Assembly (NCBI GenBank): GCA_000434215.1
Contig: HF999679.1
Span: forward strand, 1-10,880
Reading direction: 5' to 3'
Source: Bacteroides sp. CAG:144
GTDB taxonomy: Bacteria > Bacteroidota > Bacteroidia > Bacteroidales > UBA11471
Length of the DNA stretch: 10,880 bases
The notes under the pieces are model-generated. The model was not told where the DNA came from. It ran no database searches and was given only the letters and a program-made list of their open reading frames with translations. Shown here piece after piece: positions 4,760 to 10,880 of this stretch. Numbering within the stretch: the stretch's first letter is position 1; every line of letters begins with the position of its first letter. Position numbers and translations under genes: made by a program.

Positions 4760-6203
4760 ACTTCCTTACTCCCAGCGACTTTTCTTCCTGTTGGTATTTT
4801 TTGCCGGCATACTGATGAGCGGATTTATCCTTTTCCAGTATGAACGCGAAAAACAATTCAAAATAGAAAACCTCAACATTCAACTGCAACTGCTCAATGC
4901 GCAAATTATCGATGCCATCAATAACGGGAAATCACTAGACAAAATCACACTTCATTTCCAAAACCGTTATCCCGACCTGCGCCTCACTCTCATCGACACG
5001 ACCGGTGTCGTATTATACGACGCCCCCAACGAATGGAAAAACGACTCCATTCCCAACCACTACTCCCGCCAAGAGGTCATGCAAGCCATCAACGAAGGCG
5101 AAGGTTACACGATACGCCGACGATCGGAAAACGAAAAAGGCGACTACTTCTACTCCGCCACACGTGTCGGCCCTACGATAGTGCGGTCGGCCCTTCCCTA
5201 TAATGTTTCGCTTACCAAATTATTGACCGCCGATTTCTCTTTTTTATGGATCATGATCGGGCTTACCGTCATCATGTGCATTTTCGGATATTTTGCCATT
5301 CGGCATATCGGGCAAAGCATAAAACGGCTTCAAGAATTTGCAAACCTTGCCAGCCGGAACGAGCGCATCGAAAATATCAAACCTTTCCCCAACGACGAAC
5401 TCGGAGAAATCTCCCAACATATCGTACAACTCTATTCCCAACTGCAACAAACTACGGCCGACCGTAATCGGGAACACGCCATGGTCTTGCACGAAGAACA
5501 AGAAAAAATACGATTGAAACGACAACTCACCAACAACATCAATCACGAACTGAAAACTCCCGTCAGCTCTATACAGGGTTATCTCGAAACCATTATCAAC
5601 AACCCCGACATGAATGAGGAGACCCGCCGTCTCTTTATAGAAAAGAGCTATATGCAGAGCGAAAGGCTACGCCAGTTGCTGCAAGATATTTCGACTATCA
5701 CACGTATGGACGAGGCCAGCCAACTCATTGAAAGAGAAAATGTCGATATCCATGCCATCGTACAAGATATTATCGCCGAGGTCGCTTTGAGGCCGTCCGA
5801 CAAGCGCATGAGGATAAACTGCAATTTCGACCGCGAACTACCGATTTTCGGGAATGCCAACCTGTTGACATCTATTTTCAGAAATCTCACCGAAAACGCC
5901 ATTGCCTATTCAGGCGGACGGGATATATTCATCAACCTGACGAAAGAAACACAGGAGGAATATGTCTTTTCTTTCGCCGATAACGGAATCGGTATAGACA
6001 GCCAGCATCTTTCCCATATTTTCGAACGCTTCTACCGGGTAGACAAGGGTCGTTCCCGAAAATTGGGAGGAACCGGGCTGGGACTCTCTATCGTAAAAAA
6101 CGCCGTACTTTTTCATGGCGGAAACATCGAAGCCCACAACTTGTATGATGGAGGTCTCGAATTTATCTTCTCTCTCAAAAAAACAAATCCGTCTACAACT
6201 TAA
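4743..6203 (+). CDS. PhoR-like membrane sensor histidine kinase
   Basis: The protein has 486 residues from the ATG at 4743; an earlier non-ATG start at 4719 is not needed. Order: TM1 (about 11-32); periplasmic sensor (about 33-165) with LTLIDTTGVVLYDA and a downstream RRRSENEKGDYFYSA, the Cache-like pattern of PhoR/WalK-type sensors; TM2 (about 166-187); HAMP-like linker and coiled coil (188-262); dimerisation domain with His268 in NHELKTP; and the ATPase domain. The ATPase domain has N-box residues Asn381 and Asn385, G1 box DNGIGI (413-418), F-box FERF (427-430) and G2 box GGTGLGLS (442-449), all intact. It should autophosphorylate His268 and phosphorylate Asp53 of the overlapping regulator. 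The phosphate permease starts 68 bases downstream. The ligand or partner cannot be read from the sequence; a phosphate-limitation signal is the likeliest. Confidence 0.94.
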   Translation: MALKNRLPYSQRLFFLLVFFAGILMSGFILFQYEREKQFKIENLNIQLQLLNAQIIDAINNGKSLDKITLHFQNRYPDLRLTLIDTTGVVLYDAPNEWKNDSIPNHYSRQEVMQAINEGEGYTIRRRSENEKGDYFYSATRVGPTIVRSALPYNVSLTKLLTADFSFLWIMIGLTVIMCIFGYFAIRHIGQSIKRLQEFANLASRNERIENIKPFPNDELGEISQHIVQLYSQLQQTTADRNREHAMVLHEEQEKIRLKRQLTNNINHELKTPVSSIQGYLETIINNPDMNEETRRLFIEKSYMQSERLRQLLQDISTITRMDEASQLIERENVDIHAIVQDIIAEVALRPSDKRMRINCNFDRELPIFGNANLLTSIFRNLTENAIAYSGGRDIFINLTKETQEEYVFSFADNGIGIDSQHLSHIFERFYRVDKGRSRKLGGTGLGLSIVKNAVLFHGGNIEAHNLYDGGLEFIFSLKKTNPSTT

Positions 6204-6271
6204 AAACGAACAATCATCACTACACATACAAAGAACTCTTAACCTGAAACCTAATTAAAATCTTACTCTCG

Positions 6272-8503
6272 ATGAGTCCTATATTTACTTTTATCGTCAT
6301 TGTACTGGGGCTGCTCGCCATCGCCAATATCATAGTAGGAGTAGCCAATGACGCGATCAATTTCATGAACGCAGCATGGGGATCGCGCGTAGCCCGTTAT
6401 CGGACAATACTCATTGTGGCATCGGCTGGTATCCTGATAGGTACACTCACGTCGAACGGTATGATGGAGGTAGCCCGCAGCGGCGTGTTTTATCCCGAGA
6501 ATTTCACCTTTTCCGAAGTCATGATGCTCTTTTTGGGCATGATGTTGGGCAACGTCATTCTATTCAATATCTTCAACACATTGGGGCTTCCCACTTCCAC
6601 GACCGTATCGATGGTATTCGGTCTCTTAGGCGCAGCCCTCGCCGTAGCAGGATATAAAACCTACATATCTCCCGAAATTGGCATTCAAGACATTTCGCGA
6701 TACGTCAACTCGGGAAAAGCGATGGTTATCATATCGGGAATCCTCTCCTCGGTCATCATAGCATTCACCACAGGTATCACACTCATGTACCTGTCCCGTA
6801 TTATCTTTTCGTTCCGCTATGCCAAGATGATAAAACGACTGGGAGCATTGTGGTGCGGTATTTCGGTAACCGGCATTATTTACTTCGCCCTGTTCAAAGG
6901 CTTGAATAATTCGGGCCTCATACCTGCCGATTTCAATGCCTTCGTACACGAACATACATTTATGTTCCTGAGCCTGTTATGGCTTGCCGTATCTTTCTTA
7001 TTGTGGATTCTGCAACTGTTACAGGTCAATATCATGAAACTCACGATATTATCGGGCACATTCGCACTTGCATTGGCTTTTGCCGGAAACGACCTCGTAA
7101 ATTTCATCGGAGTACCGATTGCCGGTTACGACTCTTACGAAATAGCACGTGCAGCAGGAAACGAGAACATTTACATGTCGGCTTTGGCACAACCGGCAAC
7201 AGCAAATTTTACATTGCTCATCATAGCCGGCATCGTCATGGTCATTACTCTCTTTCTATCGAAAGAAGCTCGTCACGTAGCGCAAACAGAGTTATCGCTG
7301 TCTTCCCAAAACGAGGAGCAAGAACGTTTCAACTCCACGCTGATATCAAGAGGTCTCGTACGCATGGCGCTGATCATGAACAAATGGTACACCAGCTATG
7401 TTCCGGCCCGTATACAACAAGCGATAGATAAGCGATTCGAACCATTGCCACAAGAAGAACGTACCGACGCATCCTTCGACTTGATACGGGCTATCGTCAA
7501 CCTCACCTCATCGGCCGTACTCATCTCCATCGCAACGTCCCTGAAATTACCCCTTTCCACCACCTACGTCGTTTTTATGGTATCGATGGGCTCCTCTCTC
7601 GCCGACCGCGCTTGGGGGCGCGAGAGTGCAGTGTACCGCATTACCGGAGTCATGACCGTCATCTCGGGGTGGTTTCTCACCGCATTCGTCGCACTGCTCA
7701 TATCTTCGGTATTCACGCTTATCCTTCTTATAGGCGGGTGGGTAGCTGTCATTCTGGCATCGGGTATCGGCATCTATTCGGTGGTACGAAGTTTTACATT
7801 CCGTAAAGTCCAATCAAAAAAAGCAAAAGCCCGTCGCGAACGCAAACTTACCATCTCTCAAACCGACACGACCGAAGATATACTTTATAACTGCATCGAA
7901 GAAGTATGCCGCACAATGGAAGAAATTTCACGCATCTATAATCGGACTTTGGTCGCCGTATTCAAAGAAAACCGTAAAGTCTTGCGAGAAATGGTTACCG
8001 AGTCGAACGCCCTCTACGAAGAAGCTCATACCCGCAAATACGAAGTCATCAATACCCTGCGAAAATTAGAAAAAAATCATGTCAATTCGGGACACTTCTA
8101 TGTGCAGGTAGTCGACTACCTCTCCGAGGTAACCAAAGCATTGATACACATTACTCGTCCTGCATTCGAGCATATCGACAACAACCATACCGGCCTCACC
8201 AAAGAACAAATCGCCGATCTCATGAGGGTAAACGACGGCGTAGACGAAATCTTCACCCACATCAATGAGATGATGCGCAGCAAAAACTTCACCGACCTCG
8301 ATAAGGTTCTCGATATGCGCGACCGATTATTCGACACGATTGTTGCCGCCATCAAAAGTCAACTGCGACGTATGGACGAAAAAAGCAGTACCAAGGCATG
8401 CCTGCTCTACCTCTCGATACTCAACGAGACAAAATCGATGGTATTGCAAGCCCGAAACCTTCTCAAATCGCAAAGTTATTTCCTTAAAAACAAAGACGAA
8501 TAA
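6272..8503 (+). CDS. PiT-family inorganic phosphate transporter with C-terminal PhoU/DUF47-like domain
   Basis: This 743-residue protein is much longer than a plain PiT permease such as E. coli PitA (about 500). The membrane part (1 to about 510) shows the inverted-repeat PiT signatures twice. First come GVANDAINF (23-31) and GLPTSTTVS (105-113); then AGNDLVNFIG (271-280) and KLPLSTTYV (425-433), with SLADRAWGRESAVYRI (442-457) after the second. These sites bind phosphate and the coupling cation. A basic linker (511-526) leads to a soluble, all-helical tail (about 530-743) with heptad-like charged helices, resembling the DUF47/PhoU group. It probably imports phosphate with H+ or Na+, with the tail gating or signalling uptake. 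It follows the PhoR-like kinase by 68 bases without a clear terminator or strong promoter, suggesting co-transcription. The transporter call is secure; the tail's regulatory role is inferred. Confidence 0.93.
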   Translation: MSPIFTFIVIVLGLLAIANIIVGVANDAINFMNAAWGSRVARYRTILIVASAGILIGTLTSNGMMEVARSGVFYPENFTFSEVMMLFLGMMLGNVILFNIFNTLGLPTSTTVSMVFGLLGAALAVAGYKTYISPEIGIQDISRYVNSGKAMVIISGILSSVIIAFTTGITLMYLSRIIFSFRYAKMIKRLGALWCGISVTGIIYFALFKGLNNSGLIPADFNAFVHEHTFMFLSLLWLAVSFLLWILQLLQVNIMKLTILSGTFALALAFAGNDLVNFIGVPIAGYDSYEIARAAGNENIYMSALAQPATANFTLLIIAGIVMVITLFLSKEARHVAQTELSLSSQNEEQERFNSTLISRGLVRMALIMNKWYTSYVPARIQQAIDKRFEPLPQEERTDASFDLIRAIVNLTSSAVLISIATSLKLPLSTTYVVFMVSMGSSLADRAWGRESAVYRITGVMTVISGWFLTAFVALLISSVFTLILLIGGWVAVILASGIGIYSVVRSFTFRKVQSKKAKARRERKLTISQTDTTEDILYNCIEEVCRTMEEISRIYNRTLVAVFKENRKVLREMVTESNALYEEAHTRKYEVINTLRKLEKNHVNSGHFYVQVVDYLSEVTKALIHITRPAFEHIDNNHTGLTKEQIADLMRVNDGVDEIFTHINEMMRSKNFTDLDKVLDMRDRLFDTIVAAIKSQLRRMDEKSSTKACLLYLSILNETKSMVLQARNLLKSQSYFLKNKDE

Positions 8504-8545
8504 CGCCGTACTTACCTCCAAACAACAATAAATAAACATACATTC

Positions 8546-8950
8546 ATGGCTATCGAATACAAAGACACGAAAGACTTCACCGCCGAAGAACTGAAACGGC
8601 TCTTCCTGTCGGTTAAATGGTCCTCGGGAGCTTATCCCGAACGACTGGTCGTGGCATTGCGTAATTCCGACACCGTATTTTCGGCTTGGGACGGAGATCG
8701 CCTGATCGGGCTCATCAATGTTCTCGACGACAGTATCATGACTGCCTATATCCATTATCTGTTGGTTGATCCCGAATATCAAGGACAGGGTATCGGAAAA
8801 GAACTTACCCGTATGACGCTCGAAAAATACAAAGAGTATCTACGTATCCTACTCATTTCCTACGAAGACGGCGTAGCTTTCTACGAATCGTTAGGATTCA
8901 AAACAGGACACGGCAAATACCCCATGTTCGTTACTACGCTCACGACATAA
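8546..8950 (+). CDS. Small GNAT-family N-acetyltransferase
   Basis: This 134-residue cytoplasmic protein fits a single GNAT domain. Motif A is clear: YLLVDPEYQGQGIGKELT (71-88), with the acetyl-CoA pyrophosphate loop Q-x-x-G-x-G at Gln79 to Gly84. Motif B-like AFYESLGFK (111-119) follows with the usual Tyr113. The first 45 residues are the variable acceptor-binding part, so the acetylated substrate cannot be told. It starts 42 bases after the permease gene, with no visible terminator between, and is followed by one, so it is probably the last gene of the phosphate operon. No direct link between GNAT activity and phosphate uptake is implied. Confidence 0.92.
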   Translation: MAIEYKDTKDFTAEELKRLFLSVKWSSGAYPERLVVALRNSDTVFSAWDGDRLIGLINVLDDSIMTAYIHYLLVDPEYQGQGIGKELTRMTLEKYKEYLRILLISYEDGVAFYESLGFKTGHGKYPMFVTTLTT

Positions 8951-9011
8951 ACCTATTTTTGAAACCAACCTCCGGAAAATATTTCATATTATTTTCAAGG
9001 AAAACCTTTAT

Positions 9012-9042
9012 CTCCGGCCATATTATATTGCCGGAGTTTTTT
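9012..9042 (+). terminator. Terminator after the acetyltransferase gene
   Basis: CTCCGGC (9012-9018) and GCCGGAG (9030-9036) form a seven-pair G/C-rich stem, extendable by three A/T pairs past one mismatch. It is followed by six T residues (9037-9042). It closes the 4073-8950 gene series and lies 61 bases after the last stop codon. Confidence 0.8.
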
Positions 9043-9358
9043 ATTATTTCTTCTTCACGGAATAAATTTCTATTTACAAGCATTGCAAGACGTTTTGTCG
9101 TAAAATCTGCCAAAAATACCAGATTCTTTTCGAGGTAACAAAATGTCATAAAAAAGAAGACGCATCGATACTAACCGAGCAGAGAGCCTCAAAGTACGGC
9201 AAATTTCCGTATGAACAGCCGCTTCTTACCAAAATCCGACAATAAAAGAGCGTCTTTCGGAAATATAAAAGTCGAGTAAATTACCGATAATACAGTTGTG
9301 GCTCGACATTTGCAATCCTTTATACAAAAGAATTTTCAACAAATAAAAATTTACAACT
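9043..9358. other. Intergenic region without a convincing gene
   Basis: About 316 bases between the terminator at 9012-9042 and the ferritin gene. Minus-strand open frames at 8940-9149 and 9226-9423 lack codon-like composition or family features, and each overlaps a secure gene. The region has a small dyad TACGG/CCGTA (about 9196-9212) and a distant pair AGACGC/GCGTCT (about 9159-9164 and 9251-9256). A GACATTTG (9305-9312) is one base off the -7 consensus and may drive ferritin from about 40 bases upstream, but no good -33 box is seen. No tRNA, known riboswitch or Fur-type site is recognisable. Confidence 0.4.
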
Positions 9359-9841
9359 ATGATGACTTCTAAACTACAAAACGCTCTCAACGAGCAAATC
9401 ACCGCCGAATTATGGTCGGCCAACCTTTATCTTTCGATGTCGTTTTATATGAAAAAAGAAGGCTACGACGGTTTCGCCCACTGGCTGAAAAAACAATCGG
9501 AAGAAGAAAATGAGCACGCCTGCACGATTGCCGATTACATGACGAAACGCGACGCGACCCCCAAAGTCGACAAAATAGATGTCGTGCCTCAAAGCTGGAA
9601 GAACATTCTCGAATGTTTTGAAACTGTCTACGAACACGAATGCCATGTATCGAAACTCATCGACGACTTGGTAAAAGTCGCTTCGGAAGAAAAAGACAAC
9701 GCCACACAGGATTTCTTGTGGAACTTCGTCCGCGAACAAGTCGAAGAGGAAGCTACGGCCAAATCAATCGTCGACAAAATAAAAAAAGCCGGAGATGCGG
9801 CAATCTTCTACCTCGATGCTCAGTTGGGCGAAAGGAAATAA
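9359..9841 (+). CDS. ftnA: Bacterial non-haem ferritin
   Basis: This 160-residue four-helix ferritin subunit is of normal length for bacterial FtnA. All ferroxidase and third-site iron ligands align with E. coli FtnA numbering: Glu17, Glu49, Glu50, His53, Glu94, Glu126, Gln127 and Glu130. It should oxidise Fe(II) with oxygen or peroxide and store ferric iron in a 24-subunit cytosolic shell, limiting Fenton chemistry, which matters for an anaerobe exposed to air. There is no haem-binding methionine arrangement of the bacterioferritin type. Two ATGs stand in tandem (9359 and 9362); the first keeps the E. coli register, but either could be used. The phosphofructokinase gene begins 12 bases after the stop, so the two are probably on one transcript. 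Confidence 0.95.
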   Translation: MMTSKLQNALNEQITAELWSANLYLSMSFYMKKEGYDGFAHWLKKQSEEENEHACTIADYMTKRDATPKVDKIDVVPQSWKNILECFETVYEHECHVSKLIDDLVKVASEEKDNATQDFLWNFVREQVEEEATAKSIVDKIKKAGDAAIFYLDAQLGERK

Positions 9842-9853
9842 ACCTTATCGGCT

Positions 9854-10837
9854 ATGGACAATAAATATATCGGCATACTGACGTCGGGCGGCGATGCTTC
9901 GGGTATGAACGCCGCCATACGAGCCGTTACACGATCGGCTATCTGTAATGGATTCAAAGTAAAAGGAATCTATCGGGGCTATGAAGGCTTGATAAACGAC
10001 GAAATAAAAGAGCTGACGACCGAAGATGTAAGTAGCATTATACAACGCGGCGGAACGATTCTGAAAACTGCCCGCTCTCAGGCATTCACTACCCCCGAAG
10101 GGCGTAAGAAAGCCTATGAAGTAATGCAAAAAGAAAACATTAATGCATTGGTCGTTATCGGAGGAGACGGGTCTTTAACGGGTGCGCGTATCTTCGCCGA
10201 AGAATATGACATCGTCTGCATCGGCCTTCCGGGAACCATCGACAACGATCTCTACGGTACCGACTACACTATCGGATACGACACGGCACTCAATACCATC
10301 GTAGAGTGTGTAGACAAGATACGCGACACGGCAACTTCGCATGATCGTATCTTCTTCGTCGAAGTAATGGGACGAGACGCAGGGTTCTTGGCTCAAAACA
10401 GTGCGATAGCATCGGGTGCTGAGGCTGCCATCATTCCCGAGGATCAAACCGATGTCGACCAACTGGAAAAGTTCATCGGCAGAGGGTTCCGAAAAACCAA
10501 AAACAGCAGCATCGTCATCGTTACAGAAAGTCCCAAAAACAAAAACGGAGGTGCCATGTATTATGCCGAGCGTGTAAAGAAAGAATATCCTCAATACGAT
10601 GTGAGGGTGTCTATCTTAGGACATCTGCAACGAGGAGGCTCTCCGAGCGCATATGACCGCATATTGGCCAGCCGGTTGGGAGAAGCAGCCATAGAAGCTA
10701 TCTTGGAAGATCAGCGAAATGTAATGATCGGTATCAGAAACAATGAAATCGTGTATGTTCCTTTCGTAGAAGCTATAAAAAAAGACAAGCCTATCGACAA
10801 AAGGCTGATAAAGGTATTAGATGAACTCTCTATCTAA
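9854..10837 (+). CDS. pfkA: ATP-dependent 6-phosphofructokinase
   Basis: This 327-residue enzyme is close to the bacterial PfkA length of about 320. It phosphorylates fructose 6-phosphate to fructose 1,6-bisphosphate, the committed step of glycolysis. The ATP site shows [13 protein letters not shown] (9-21) and GGDGS (103-107). Gly106 and Gly127 are glycines at the two positions that separate ATP-using from pyrophosphate-using enzymes. The catalytic base is Asp130 in PGTIDND (126-132). VEVMGRDAG and [15 protein letters not shown], with its His and Arg, form the fructose 6-phosphate site. It is separated by 12 bases from the ferritin gene, with no terminator between, so transcriptional linkage is likely. 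The 43 bases after its stop show no clear hairpin before the window ends. The assignment is secure; allosteric properties cannot be read. Confidence 0.96.
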   Translation: MDNKYIGILTSGGDASGMNAAIRAVTRSAICNGFKVKGIYRGYEGLINDEIKELTTEDVSSIIQRGGTILKTARSQAFTTPEGRKKAYEVMQKENINALVVIGGDGSLTGARIFAEEYDIVCIGLPGTIDNDLYGTDYTIGYDTALNTIVECVDKIRDTATSHDRIFFVEVMGRDAGFLAQNSAIASGAEAAIIPEDQTDVDQLEKFIGRGFRKTKNSSIVIVTESPKNKNGGAMYYAERVKKEYPQYDVRVSILGHLQRGGSPSAYDRILASRLGEAAIEAILEDQRNVMIGIRNNEIVYVPFVEAIKKDKPIDKRLIKVLDELSI

Positions 10838-10880
10838 AAAAGAAATGCCGATATAAAAAAGAGCGTCGGGGAATTTTTCC

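Noticed and set aside
6241..6252. AACCT repeated at a 7-base interval upstream of the phosphate permease, considered as a PhoB box
   Set aside because: Only five bases repeat, the period does not match the 11-base PhoB direct repeat, and the Bacteroidota box is not known to me.
8940..9149. 69-residue minus-strand reading frame
   Set aside because: It overlaps the end of the acetyltransferase and the terminator, and has no recognisable domain or start signal.
9159..9256. Possible small RNA suggested by the AGACGC/GCGTCT pair
   Set aside because: The 6-base arms are almost 90 bases apart, with no terminator-like T-run or promoter linked to them, so chance pairing is as likely.
10838..10880. 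Terminator after phosphofructokinase (CCGA/TCGG)
   Set aside because: Only four pairs with a long A-rich loop, and the window ends before a T-tract can be judged.
1..10880. CRISPR arrays, tRNA or rRNA genes, insertion-sequence ends, attachment sites
   Set aside because: I saw no regularly spaced repeats, cloverleaf-like segments, transposase motifs or paired terminal repeats in either strand.

Overview
The window looks like a chromosomal segment of a Bacteroidales bacterium (phylum Bacteroidota). This rests on Bacteroidota-type -7 promoter boxes (TANNTTTG) in front of several genes, a DUF1460 amidase-like exported protein, a PiT phosphate transporter carrying a long cytoplasmic tail, and ferritin and phosphofructokinase sequences of the type found in that order. 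The genus cannot be fixed from the sequence alone.

Layout. (1) 1-577, plus strand: the last 29 codons of an unidentified gene overlap (ATGA) a 146-residue M15-type zinc peptidase of phage-endolysin style, closed by a perfect hairpin terminator. (2) 603-1298, minus strand: a Bax-inhibitor-1/YccA family membrane protein with its own promoter. (3) 1423-2965, minus strand: a compact three-gene unit of unknown function, with a promoter, symmetrical elements at its head, and a terminator. Its middle gene combines an N-terminal lipoprotein-like signal with a C-terminal membrane anchor, the architecture of a phage unimolecular spanin. (4) 3122-3988, plus strand: an exported DUF1460 NlpC/P60-like amidase, divergent from unit 3. 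(5) 4073-8950, plus strand: an OmpR/PhoB-type response regulator, an overlapping PhoR-like sensor kinase, a PiT phosphate permease fused to a PhoU/DUF47-like tail, and a small GNAT acetyltransferase, followed by a terminator. (6) 9043-9358: about 300 bases without a convincing gene. (7) 9359-10837, plus strand: ferritin and ATP-dependent 6-phosphofructokinase, 12 bases apart.

Functionally, region 5 reads as a phosphate-sensing and phosphate-uptake block: a PhoBR-like pair lies directly upstream of a permease that carries its own PhoU-like domain. Regions 1 and 3 look phage-derived or phage-like and flank a housekeeping-type membrane gene. Together with the DUF1460 hydrolase, they put three envelope-directed proteins within 4 kb. 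Regions 6-7 are ordinary iron storage and glycolysis. The strongest candidates for something undescribed are the three-gene minus-strand unit with its possible spanin and the symmetrical control region in front of it.
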